The notes under the pieces: model-generated
What the model was told of the DNA's origin: nothing
What the model saw: the letters and a program-made list of their open reading frames with translations, nothing else
The model's database searches: none
Position numbers and translations under genes: made by a program
Shown: positions 8,073 to 16,249 of the stretch, in pieces
Layout of the letters: every line of letters begins with the position of its first letter
Position numbering within the stretch: the first letter of the stretch is position 1
Assembly: GCA_963806335.1 (NCBI GenBank)
Contig: CAWDXO010000018.1
Span: 1-64,000 of the forward strand
Source of the DNA: Palsa-504 sp963806335
GTDB taxonomy: Bacteria; Actinomycetota; Actinomycetes; Streptosporangiales; Streptosporangiaceae
Direction: 5' to 3'
DNA: 64,000 nucleotides

Positions 8073-9018
8073 GTGAGCGCCCCGCCGCACAGCGGCCAGA
8101 GAGCAGGGCCGCTGGCGGGGCGGGTGGCGGTCGTCTCCGGCGGCGGGCGGGGCCTCGGCCGGTCCTTCTGCCTGGCGCTGGCCCGGCAGGGCGCGAAGGT
8201 CGTCGTCAACAACCGCAACCGGGTGGTCGACGCGGACGGCCGCGGCCCGGCCGATCATGTCGCGGCCGAGATCGTGGCGGCGGACGGTGAGGCGGTGGCC
8301 GAGTACTCGGACGCGGCCGCTCCGGACAGCGGGGAAGCCATGGTCGCGACGGCCCTGGAGCGCTGGGGACGGCTGGACATCTGCGTGGTCAACGCGGCCA
8401 TCGGCGTCGGCGGGATGTTCCACCGGCAGCCCGCCGAGCAGTTCGAACGAGGTCCTCGACGTCAACCTGCGCGGCAGCATCAGGCTGGCCCGGGCCGCGG
8501 TGAGGGTCATGCGCCCGGCGGGTTACGGCCGGATCATCCTGGTCGCCTCCACCGGCGGCCTGCACGGCGACATCGGCTTGTCCGCCTACGCCGCCAGCAA
8601 GGGCGCCCTGCTGGCCTTCGGCCGGTCGCTGGCGGCGGAGGGCGCGGCCCGGGGCGTGCTGACCAATATGCTGCTGCCCTACGCGCTGACCCAGATGACC
8701 GCCGACGGCATGCCGCCGGCGGCCAGGGCGCGGATGGAACCGGACGCGGTGGCGCCGGTGCTGACCGCGCTGGCCAGCGAGCGATGCCTGCTGAACGGGG
8801 AGTACGTCGTCACCGGCGGCGGCCGGCTGCGGCGGGCGTCGGTGGTGGAGTGGGGCACGGTGGAGCTGCCGGCCGGAGCTGACCTGGGCCCGGAGCAGCT
8901 GGAAGAGCTGCTGGGACGGAGCCATCAAGGTGAACCACGGGAGTTCGGGGTCTCTATCGACGCGTTCACTGACCTGATGTCCGCCTCCGGCCAGCCGGCC
9001 TCCGGGCGCCCCGGGTGA
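8073..9018 (+). pseudogene. Short-chain dehydrogenase/reductase, frameshifted
   Basis: The two halves together make a normal SDR of about 300 residues. From GTG 8073 the first frame has the nucleotide-binding motif VVSGGGRGLGRSF and the segment CVVNAAIGVGG (NNAG-type). Near 8446 one extra base shifts the frame. The second frame then continues with EVLDVNLRGSIRLARAAVR, the catalytic Ser region (ILVASTGG) and the YxxxK motif (SAYAASKGAL). SDRs oxidise or reduce alcohols and ketones with NAD(P), and this one resembles the class found in lipid and steroid-like catabolism. The stop TGA at 9016-9018 overlaps the GTG start of the DUF1295 gene, so the pair was translationally coupled. The lesion is visible directly, but a sequencing error at one base would look the same. 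Confidence 0.75.
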
Positions 9019-9875
9019 GCTGGGTTCCGCTGCTGGTCAACCTGGTGGTCACGGCCGCGGTGGTGGCGGTCCTGATGCTGGCGACCTTCCTTTACGCCAT
9101 GCGCACCCGGGTGCAGGCGATCATGGACACGATCTGGCCGCTTGGTTTCGTGATCATCGCGGCCGTCTCGTTCGGGCTGTCGGCGGGGCAGGGGTCCACG
9201 GGACGCCGCGTTCTGGTGCTGGTGCTCACCGCTATCTGGGGCCTGCGCCTAGGCGTCCACATCTTCGCGCGCAACTTCGGCCGGGGCGAGGACAAGCGGT
9301 ATGCCTCGCTGCTGCGGCGCAACACCGGCAGCCTGGCCAAGTTCGTGCTGCGTCACATCTACTGGGCCCAGGGCCGGGTCATGTGGTTCGTGTCGCTGCC
9401 GCTGCAGGTCGCGATGTACGAGCGCGCTTCGCTGTCCTGGGTCAGCTGGCTGGGCGTGGCCGTTTGGGCGGTCGGGTTCGGCTTCGAGACGGTCGGTGAT
9501 GAGCAGCTGCGGCGGTTCCGGGCGGATCCGGCTCAGGCGGGCCGGGTCCTGGACCGCGGTCTGTGGCGGTACACGCGGCATCCGAACTACTTCGGCGACG
9601 CCGTGGTGTGGTTCGGGCTGTGGCTGCTGGCGTGCTCGCACTGGCTCGGGGTGCTGACCGTGGCCGCCCCGGTGTACATGACGAACATGCTGGTCCGGCA
9701 TACCGGCAAGAAACTGCTCGAGAAGCACATGGCGCGCTCCAAGGGCGCCGCGTACGCCGACTACGTCAGCCGCACGAGCGGGTTCGTCGCGTTCCCCGCG
9801 TTCCCCGCGCGAGCCGGGGCCATGGAAAGATTCCCGGGCCGCGAGAGCTACTCGGTGAGCGCCGGTGCGGCGTAG
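9015..9875 (+). CDS. DUF1295 membrane protein (steroid 5-alpha-reductase-like)
   Basis: This 286-residue multi-spanning membrane protein matches the DUF1295 family, a relative of steroid 5-alpha reductases and isoprenylcysteine methyltransferases. Hydrophobic helices start at LLVNLVVTAAVVAVLML and follow at about 35-52, 65-80, 110-130, 140-160 and 195-225. The conserved C-terminal block is clear: GDEQLRRFRADP, GLWRYTRHPNYFGD with the HPNYFGD signature, and a final LEKHMARSKGAAYADY. Family members are thought to reduce a lipid or sterol-like double bond with NADPH, but the substrate is unknown. Its GTG start overlaps the stop of the SDR gene, suggesting consecutive steps. The 3' end overlaps the decayed MFS gene on the other strand by 28 bases. 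Confidence 0.85.
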   Translation: MSWVPLLVNLVVTAAVVAVLMLATFLYAMRTRVQAIMDTIWPLGFVIIAAVSFGLSAGQGSTGRRVLVLVLTAIWGLRLGVHIFARNFGRGEDKRYASLLRRNTGSLAKFVLRHIYWAQGRVMWFVSLPLQVAMYERASLSWVSWLGVAVWAVGFGFETVGDEQLRRFRADPAQAGRVLDRGLWRYTRHPNYFGDAVVWFGLWLLACSHWLGVLTVAAPVYMTNMLVRHTGKKLLEKHMARSKGAAYADYVSRTSGFVAFPAFPARAGAMERFPGRESYSVSAGAA

Positions 9876-10861
9876 GCCGGGGCCAAGGTGGCCCGGTTAA
9901 CGACCCGCCAGGTGGTGGCCGACACGATGACCGCGGCCACGAACCGGTCCAGTAGGGCGCGGTGATCCCGAACCTGGCCGCGATCACTCCGCCGACGCAG
10001 TTGCCCCCGGCCGCGATGAACAGGCTCGTGCTGCCGACCCGAGCAGAGCCCCGACCGCCTCGCAGGCGAACAGCGTGCCGTAGCCTACGGCGCCGAGGTT
10101 CAGCCGCTCCTTGACCAGCAGCACCAGCACCGCGGTCGCGGCGGTGAGCGTGAGGTTCAGCAGCCCGATCAAGACCGTCATCGTGCGCAGAACCCGCTGC
10201 TGGGCCAGCCACCGGAAGCCTTCAACCAGTTCGGCCCGGATCGGGTGCGCGGGCCGCGATCCGCGGTCCCCGGCCGGGCGCGAGGCCGCCCTGTATGTCC
10301 CGGCCACCAGGCCGAACAGGACCGCGCTGACCGCGTACGTGCCCGCGTTGACGCCGAACGGGACCCACGCGGCCAGCACGAACAGGAATCCGCCGAGCGG
10401 CCCGGCGATCATCTGCTGCGTCACCGTGGTCCCGCCGACCAGCCAGCCGTTCGCCCGCTCCAGCCGCGCTCGCGGCACGACGGCGGGAATCATCGCCTGG
10501 CTGGCCGAACGGAAGATCACCTCGCCCGCGTTGATAACGAACAGTGCGGCGTCCAGCAACGCGATCCCGGCCCGCCCGGCTAGCCTCGCGATGGTCCTGA
10601 CACCCATGGCGGCGATCCGGGCCCAGTCGATCGTGACCATCAGCCGCCGTCGGTCGACCTGGTCGACCAGCACGCCGCCGGGTAGCGCGAACAGCAGCCA
10701 CGGCAGCCACGCCACGGCGAACGTAGCCGACACGACAGCGGGTTCTTGATGTGCGCCGCGACAAAGAGCGGCGCCGCGATCGTGGCCAGGCCGCTGCCCA
10801 GCGCCGACGCCGTGCTGGCCGTCCACAGCTTCGCGAACCGCAAGCCTAGTGGTTCCGCCAC
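9848..10861 (-). pseudogene. MFS transporter, heavily decayed
   Basis: The parts of a major facilitator exporter of the MFS_3/DHA3 type can be followed through three frames. The N-terminus from GTG 10861 reads LWTASTASALGSGLATIAA. After a shift near 10738 comes WLPWLLFALPGGVLVDQVDRR with the motif A-like loop, then several helices down to CEAVGALLGS. A second break near 10040 jumps to LFIAAGGNCVGGVIAARFG, and a third near 9945 leads into VAAVIVSATTWRVVNRATL and a TAG at 9848-9850. At the second break about 100 residues of the usual fold are missing, so an internal deletion is likely as well. The total of about 338 codons compares with a normal 400-420. It is the last gene of the thiolase-oxygenase-regulator run and overlaps the DUF1295 gene tail to tail. 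Confidence 0.75.
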
Positions 10862-10987
10862 GTTCAGCGACGCTACCGCAGGGCGCGGATCACCACGGAA
10901 TCGCTGCTAACGTTGCGCTTCGGTTACGACCCCTTGACCGTCGCCTGGGCGACGGACAGTCTTCCACTGTTCACGCTGCCCTTAGGG

Positions 10988-11968
10988 CTATCGGGCCTTG
11001 GGCGGGTCGCCGCCGACCTGAATCTTCGAGCCGTGCAGCTCGCGCTGGCAGACCGAGCAGTGCAGGACCGGCGCGAACGTGCCGCCGCAGGCGGTGTGGG
11101 TGAGCAGGGTGGCAGGACCTTCGGGGGCACGGAACCACCGGTCGCCCCAGTCCAGCATCACCATGACGTGCGGGAAGAACGCGCGTCCCTTGTCGGTCAG
11201 CCGGTACTCGACCCGGCCCGAGTTCGCCTTGACGGCGACGGTCTGCAGCACGCCCATCTGGCAGAACGTCCGCAGCCGGTCCGAGACGATGGTCGGCGGC
11301 GCGCCCATCATCTGCAGCATGTCGGTGAACCGGCGGGCGCCGAGGAACGCGGCGGCCAGGGCAGAGGCCGACCAGCGGTTACCGATCAGCTCGATCGTCT
11401 GCGGGACCAGGCCGGGCCCGGGCGAGCCGCCCGTGGACCGGCGCCGCGTCGTGGCCTGCGGCACCGACCGGGCAAAACCGCCGCTCGGCCCGAACGTGCC
11501 GCGGACGTCGCGCAGGCCGGCGGGCTGCCCGCAGGACCGGCAGTGCATGACCGGGGAGAACTCCTCGCCGCACTCGGTGTGGTACATCGGCGGCAGCGGC
11601 TCGATGTGCTCGGTCACCCAGACGGCCTCCCACGACCAGATGGTCAGCAGGACCTGCCACAGGTCGCGGCCGCAGTCGGTGAGCACGTACTCGTAGCGCC
11701 GCGGCGCCTGCGAGTACTGGGACATGGTGAACACGCCGGCCTCGGTGAGGCGGCGCAGCCGTACGGTCAGGACCGAGTTGGCGATGCCCAGCCGGTCGCG
11801 GAAGTCCTTGTACCGGCGCAGGCCTTCCATGATGGCCAGCTTGACGATGGACAGGTTCCACTCATCGCCGATCAGCCCGAGGACGATGGCGTTGGAGTTC
11901 TCGGTGACCTGAGCCCGGGCTTGCCTGCCCTCGAGATCTGCGGACTCAGGAGTATGGGACTCGGGAAT
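10988..11968 (-). CDS. Tandem HxlR-type transcriptional regulator
   Basis: The protein contains two HxlR winged helices in one chain. The first begins NAIVLGLIGDEWNLSIVKLA and continues FRDRLGIANSVLTVRLRRL. The second begins TIELIGNRWSASALAAAF and continues VSDRLRTFCQMGVLQ. Each is followed by a C-x10-C-x2-C element (HTECGEEFSPVMHCRSCG and HTACGGTFAPVLHCSVC), which could bind a metal or sense thiols. HxlR regulators normally act as homodimers, so the fusion would bind as a pseudo-dimer. The reading frame is open back to a stop at 11972-11974, but no ATG, GTG or TTG lies ahead of the first domain; the first such codon (11830) is inside it. An ATT at 11966-11968 is used here as the tentative start. 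It is co-directional with and 30 bases downstream of the oxygenase gene. Confidence 0.75.
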   Translation of the reverse strand: MPESHTPESADLEGRQARAQVTENSNAIVLGLIGDEWNLSIVKLAIMEGLRRYKDFRDRLGIANSVLTVRLRRLTEAGVFTMSQYSQAPRRYEYVLTDCGRDLWQVLLTIWSWEAVWVTEHIEPLPPMYHTECGEEFSPVMHCRSCGQPAGLRDVRGTFGPSGGFARSVPQATTRRRSTGGSPGPGLVPQTIELIGNRWSASALAAAFLGARRFTDMLQMMGAPPTIVSDRLRTFCQMGVLQTVAVKANSGRVEYRLTDKGRAFFPHVMVMLDWGDRWFRAPEGPATLLTHTACGGTFAPVLHCSVCQRELHGSKIQVGGDPPKAR

Positions 11969-11998
11969 AACTCAGCCAATCTCGCGGTCGCCCGCGGG

Positions 11999-13480
11999 TC
12001 ACCAGCCCGCGATGGACTCGCCGGGCGCCCAGCAGCTGTGCGTGCCACTGGCGATCCGCTCGGGCAGCCGAGCTCGCGCGATCGGGCCGCGGCCGACGTC
12101 GCCGGCCCGGAACACGACGCACTCGGAAGCGTCCCGGTTCATGTCTACCGTGAGCGTGACCAGGTACGCGTCGTCCTCCTCGGTACCGCCGACGCGCGGG
12201 GCCACGCCGACCTCGCTGCAGAACACGCCCGGCTCGAACTGGTACTGCTCCTCGCGGCCGGTCAGGGTGTCGTGCTTGACCAGCCCGTTGAACAGGAACC
12301 AGCCTGGCTCGTTGGTGGCGGCATAATTGTACCGACAGGGCCGCCCGCCGAAGCCGTTGTGGATCGTGCCGAACTCGGTACAGCTGTCGGACAGGTCTTC
12401 CTCGCTGGTGGCCCCGGTGACCAGGTTCATCCGCCACCGGTGCAGCCGGGTCTGCATGATGTCGGCGGCCAGGAACCGGAACATCTTCTCTTTCGGGCCG
12501 TTAGGCCCGGCGCTGGCCGGCTCCGGGCAGCCCTGGAAGAAACCCTCGACGATGATCTCGTCGCCTGCCTCGTAGGCGTTCGTCCAGTGCAGCACATAGG
12601 TCGGCTCGAACTCGAACCAGCGGATGTCGCCGGGGGCGCCGCGGCGCGGGATGACGCCGAGCCGGGACGGGATGTCCGGGTGGAAGCGCGACGCGTACAG
12701 GCCGCGGGCCAGCAGTTCGGGCTCCCAGAACAGCGGCATGTCGTTGAGGATCGCGTAGTGCTCGGTGTAGGCCATGTCGTGCGGCAGCCGTGGTCCGGGC
12801 AGGTCGATCGGCACGTAATGGACCAGCCGGTGGCTGGCGTCGACGACGCCGTAGTGCAGGTAAGGGGCGGTCGTTCCGTAATTAAAGAAAAGCAGTTCAC
12901 CGGTATGGGCATCGACCTTGGTGTGAGCCGAGACGCCGAGGTCGCCAGGGAAGGACCCGCCCCAGGTGCACTTGCCCAGGTCATCCAGGGTCAGCGGGTC
13001 GAGCTGATACAGGTCGCCGCACTGCCAGAAGCTCGCCACCGCCACGCCGGCGTGTACGACGACGTCGGTCGAGGCGGCGTCCTTCATCCGGCCGCGGGCG
13101 CCCCAGCCGTCCGGGCGGGTGGACACGTTCGGGTTCTCGGCGATCCCGGCCCACAGCGATCCCCCGGCCTCTTGCTCGGCGAGCAGGCCGTCGGTCCGGA
13201 CGAAGCGGTTCCGGTAGGACACCTGGCCGTCGCGGAACGAGACCTTGTGGATCATCGCGTCGCCGTCGAAGGGGTGGTACCTGACGATGGCGGGGTGCAG
13301 CGGGTTCTCGGTGTTGCGCAGGTAGACGCCGTACAAGTCGTCGGGAAGCTCGCCCACCACGTCGAGGCCGGTCGCGTCGTACTCGGTGCTCTGCGGGCGC
13401 CAAGGACCCGACCGGTAGGGGTGGTCATCGTCATCCGGCAGCGTGCTCAGCATCTTGCCGTAGACCTCGACGTCAACCAT
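11999..13480 (-). CDS. Carotenoid oxygenase (RPE65/lignostilbene dioxygenase) family protein
   Basis: This 493-residue protein is a full-length member of the carotenoid cleavage oxygenase family, which uses a non-haem iron(II) held by four histidines to cleave a C=C bond with O2. The four candidate ligands are H186 (VSAHTKVD), H234 (LPHDMAYTEHY), H298 (YVLHWTNAYE) and H481 (SGTHSCWAP), placed on successive blades of the propeller as in the family. Conserved outer features include FFNYG and DMPLFW. There is no signal peptide, so it should be cytosolic. Substrates of bacterial relatives include apocarotenoids, stilbenes and phenylpropenes, and the sequence does not tell which applies. The gene lies 13 bases after the thiolase gene and is probably in the same operon, upstream of the HxlR regulator. 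Confidence 0.9.
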   Translation of the reverse strand: MVDVEVYGKMLSTLPDDDDHPYRSGPWRPQSTEYDATGLDVVGELPDDLYGVYLRNTENPLHPAIVRYHPFDGDAMIHKVSFRDGQVSYRNRFVRTDGLLAEQEAGGSLWAGIAENPNVSTRPDGWGARGRMKDAASTDVVVHAGVAVASFWQCGDLYQLDPLTLDDLGKCTWGGSFPGDLGVSAHTKVDAHTGELLFFNYGTTAPYLHYGVVDASHRLVHYVPIDLPGPRLPHDMAYTEHYAILNDMPLFWEPELLARGLYASRFHPDIPSRLGVIPRRGAPGDIRWFEFEPTYVLHWTNAYEAGDEIIVEGFFQGCPEPASAGPNGPKEKMFRFLAADIMQTRLHRWRMNLVTGATSEEDLSDSCTEFGTIHNGFGGRPCRYNYAATNEPGWFLFNGLVKHDTLTGREEQYQFEPGVFCSEVGVAPRVGGTEEDDAYLVTLTVDMNRDASECVVFRAGDVGRGPIARARLPERIASGTHSCWAPGESIAGW

Positions 13481-13493
13481 GATCCGTTCCTCG

Positions 13494-14714
13494 CTACTCG
13501 CCGCTAACCACGAAACTGACCGTGGTGGTGAGGCTGCCGCCGATATTCAGGGTGGCAAAGATCCTGGCCCCGTCGACCTGCGCGGCCCCGGCCTGGCCGG
13601 TCACCTGCCGGGCGGCGTCGTGCAGCATCCGCACGCCGGTGGCGCCGACCGGGTGCCCCACGCCGATCAGGCCGCCGCTGGGGTTGACCGGGATCGCGCC
13701 GTCCCGCTCGAGCTCGCCGTTCTCGACCGCCTTCCAGCTCTCCCCCGGCTCGGTGATCCCGAAGTGGTCGACGGCCATGTATTCCGACATGGAGAAGCAG
13801 TCGTGCGTCTCGATGCCGTCCAGCGCGTGGACGTCAGGTATCCCGGCCCGCCGGAAGGCGTCGGTGACCACCTGGCGGACGTGCGGGAAGACGTACGGCT
13901 GACCCTGACTGCGGTCGAACTTCGGCTGCAGCGCCAGGCCAGCGGTGCCGTGGCCCCAGCCGGCGATGCGGGCCGCGGGGCGGGGGCCTCGCCGGTCGGC
14001 CAGGAACCGGTCGGAGACCAGGAGCACGCCGGCCACGCCGTCGGTGACCTGGGCGCAGTCCGTGCGCCGCAGCCGGCCTTCGACGACCGGGTTGTCCTGG
14101 TCGTCGTCGGCGAAGCTGCCCGGGCGGTGCGACCAGCCCCGGGTCTGGGCCAGCGGGTTGGCCTTCGCGTTCCGCATGTTGAGCTCGGCGATGGCGTGCA
14201 GGTGCGCATCGTTCAGGCCGTAGCGGCGGTCGTACTCATCGGCCAGCTGGCTGAACATGTACGGCCACATGTACTTGGCGTCCTGGCCCTCGTGACCGAT
14301 CCACGCGGCCGCGCCGAGGTAGCCGGGCGCGGCGTCCCCCGGCACGTTCCGCTCCTGCTCGACGGCGATCACCAGCACGCAGTCGTAGCGGCCGGCCTCG
14401 ATGTCGGCCATGGCCGCCAGCACGGCCACGCTGCCCGACGCGCAGGCCGCCTCGTGCCGGGCGGCCGGCTTGCCCCACAGGTCCGGCTCGACGGTGGCGG
14501 GCATCGCCCCGAGCTGTCCCTGCCCGGTGAAGAGCTGGCCGAACGCGTTCCCGACGTGAACGGCTTCGACATCCCGCGGGCCGGCACCGGCCCCGGCCAG
14601 CGTCCCCGCGACCGCCTCGGCGACCATGTCGGAGATCTCCAGGCCCTCGCGCGCGTAGTTGCGCGCGAAGTCGCTCTGGTAGCTGCCAGCGATCCAGACG
14701 TTCCGGCTGCCCAT
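13494..14714 (-). CDS. SCP2-type thiolase / acetyl-CoA acetyltransferase-like protein
   Basis: This 406-residue thiolase carries the nucleophilic C91 (HEAACASGSV), H304 (IETHDCFS) and H354 (GVGHPVGATG). In place of the second active-site cysteine of classical thiolases, the C-terminal glycine loop reads NIGGSLTTT. That pattern belongs to the SCP-x/SCP2 thiolase-like group, which acts on branched, aromatic or steroid-derived acyl-CoAs, often in retro-Claisen or aldol steps, rather than straight-chain beta-oxidation. It is first in a minus-strand run with the oxygenase and the HxlR regulator, and divergent from an LLM oxidoreductase and acyl-CoA ligase. This fits a pathway that activates an acid to its CoA ester and shortens it. 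The exact substrate is unknown. Confidence 0.88.
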   Translation of the reverse strand: MGSRNVWIAGSYQSDFARNYAREGLEISDMVAEAVAGTLAGAGAGPRDVEAVHVGNAFGQLFTGQGQLGAMPATVEPDLWGKPAARHEAACASGSVAVLAAMADIEAGRYDCVLVIAVEQERNVPGDAAPGYLGAAAWIGHEGQDAKYMWPYMFSQLADEYDRRYGLNDAHLHAIAELNMRNAKANPLAQTRGWSHRPGSFADDDQDNPVVEGRLRRTDCAQVTDGVAGVLLVSDRFLADRRGPRPAARIAGWGHGTAGLALQPKFDRSQGQPYVFPHVRQVVTDAFRRAGIPDVHALDGIETHDCFSMSEYMAVDHFGITEPGESWKAVENGELERDGAIPVNPSGGLIGVGHPVGATGVRMLHDAARQVTGQAGAAQVDGARIFATLNIGGSLTTTVSFVVSGE

Positions 14715-14744
14715 GTCTCCGCCCTTTGCGTGCCGCTTCTCCGC

Positions 14745-14756
14745 ATACTACAACAG
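14745..14756. promoter_or_regulatory. TACAAC motif, copy 2
   Basis: ATACTACAACAG lies 31-42 bases upstream of the thiolase start codon. It shares the TACTACAAC core with copy 1. It may mark an operator overlapping the promoter; unproven. Confidence 0.3.
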
Positions 14757-15201
14757 AAGGAGTGACCCAGCCAGGGCGGCCGGACGGAGGCCAGGCACGC
14801 CGTTCACCCCGGCGCACCGGGGCGCGGTCCGTTTATCGTGGAGTCATGCTGTCGGTGCCCGACGCCGTACCAGCGTGTAAATGCGTCATCAGTCACACCA
14901 GCATCAGCCGCACCTATTTACGGGTCAGGATCTGGCCTGCGTGGAGACTTTGGTACCCCAGGATCGCCCCAGGAACTTCCGCATAGCTCGGATCCTCCAC
15001 GATAAACGGAGGCGAACTCCGGAATGTTGCCCGTTTTATACCGGTATGACCGTCCGGTGGACGCTGGCCAAGGCGGTTGGCGCACGGTTGTGCGCTCTAC
15101 GGAATGGAATCCAGGCGTGGTGAGCACCTGCCGGGGCGCGTCGTGTTCCAGTCCCTGATGAGCTGGCGGTGCGCGATGCCCAGGCTCGCTCATGGAGTGA
15201 C

Positions 15202-15212
15202 ATTACAACTAG
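15202..15212. promoter_or_regulatory. TACAAC motif, copy 3
   Basis: ATTACAACTAG lies 38-48 bases before the start of the LLM oxidoreductase gene, at a spacing like copy 2 and sharing TACAACTA with copy 1. The regulator is unknown; the tandem HxlR protein is the nearest candidate. Confidence 0.3.
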
Positions 15213-15249
15213 CGGAGTGATAGAACGAGGCCGTGAATGCTGAGGCCCG

Positions 15250-16239
15250 ATGAACAGTGAGCCGGGGCGCAGGCCCGCTGTTTCTGTCTCGCTGGGGCTC
15301 TGGCAGGACCGGCCGCCCGCCGAGGTGGTATGCACGGCCCAGGTCGCCGACTCACTCGGCTACCCGGAGATCTGGATCGGCGAGATGGCCACCTTCGATG
15401 CCTTCGCGCTCGGCGCGGTGGTCGCGGAGCGGACCGAGCGTGCCGCGCTCACCATCGGACCGCTGGCCGTCGCGGTCCGCGATCCGGTCATGATCGCGAT
15501 GGGGGCCGGCTCGCTGGCCGAGCTGACCGGCCGGACGGTGAACGTGGCGCTCGGCTCCTCCAGCCCGGTCGTGGTCCAGCAGTGGCACGGCCGCCGCCAG
15601 GAGCGCACCGCGCTCGCGCTCGAGGAATCGGCGACCGCCGTCCGGGCCCTGCTCGACGGGGGCAAGGCCGACGTCCAGGGGCAGGTCATCAGGACGAGGG
15701 GCTACCGGCTGCGGACCCGGGCACCGGGCACGCCGCTGACCATCGCGGCGTTCGGGCGCGGCGCCGTGCGGGTAGCGGCCCGGCGGGCCGACCGGATGGT
15801 CATCAACCTGGTGACGCCGAAGTCGGCGGCCCGGCTGGTGCAGCTGCTGCACGACGAATGCCGCGCGGCCGGGCGGCCGATTCCCCCGGTCGCGGCCTGG
15901 GTCGCGGCCTGCGTCGATCCTTCGCCGACGGGGATCGAGCAGCTGCGGCGGGGGCTGGTCGCGTACATGCCGGCGCCCGGGTACGGCGAGATGTTCGCCG
16001 AGGCCGGCTTCGCGGACGTGGTGCGCTTCGCCCGCACCTCGCCGCACCCGGCCGAGCTGCTGGCGGCGATCCCGCCGGATATCGTCGGCTGCGTGTCACT
16101 GGTGGGCGACGCGCAGGCGCTGCGGGCCCGGCTGGCCGAGTACGCCGAGGCCGGCGTGGACGAGATCGCGCTCGTGCCCGGGTCCAGCGCGGCGGATCCG
16201 GCCGGGGTGGCGACGCTGACGGCGCTGGCGCCGGTCTAG
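15250..16239 (+). CDS. LLM-class (luciferase-like) flavin/F420-dependent oxidoreductase
   Basis: This 329-residue protein has the TIM-barrel pattern of the bacterial luciferase-like family. Strand one is VSVSLGLWQ, followed by AQVADSLGYPEIWIGE, the LTIGPLAVAVRDPVMIAMGAGSL region that contacts cofactor, NVALGSS, and a C-terminal GCVSLVGDAQALRARLAEYAEAGVDE. Actinobacterial members commonly use F420 or FMN to oxidise or reduce alcohols, ketones or acyl-CoAs. The cofactor cannot be decided from sequence by eye. The ATG at 15250 begins right at the conserved part and was chosen for that reason. The following acyl-CoA ligase gene starts 10 bases after the stop, so the two are an operon. It is divergent from the thiolase-oxygenase run and likely part of the same catabolic unit. 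Confidence 0.85.
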   Translation: MNSEPGRRPAVSVSLGLWQDRPPAEVVCTAQVADSLGYPEIWIGEMATFDAFALGAVVAERTERAALTIGPLAVAVRDPVMIAMGAGSLAELTGRTVNVALGSSSPVVVQQWHGRRQERTALALEESATAVRALLDGGKADVQGQVIRTRGYRLRTRAPGTPLTIAAFGRGAVRVAARRADRMVINLVTPKSAARLVQLLHDECRAAGRPIPPVAAWVAACVDPSPTGIEQLRRGLVAYMPAPGYGEMFAEAGFADVVRFARTSPHPAELLAAIPPDIVGCVSLVGDAQALRARLAEYAEAGVDEIALVPGSSAADPAGVATLTALAPV

Positions 16240-16249
16240 GGAGGACACT

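Larger units (their letters stand above)
14715..15249. other. Divergent promoter region between thiolase and LLM oxidoreductase
   Basis: These 535 bases contain no credible gene. Both flanking genes are transcribed away from here. The notable content is a TACAAC-containing motif near each end, 31-42 bases before the thiolase start and 38-48 bases before the oxidoreductase start. The middle shows no recognised RNA or repeat. Confidence 0.6.

Noticed and set aside
10913..13507. An 864-codon open frame on the plus strand opposite the oxygenase and HxlR genes
   Set aside because: It is antisense to genes with clear domains; high GC keeps the opposite frame free of stops and its translation has no recognisable fold.
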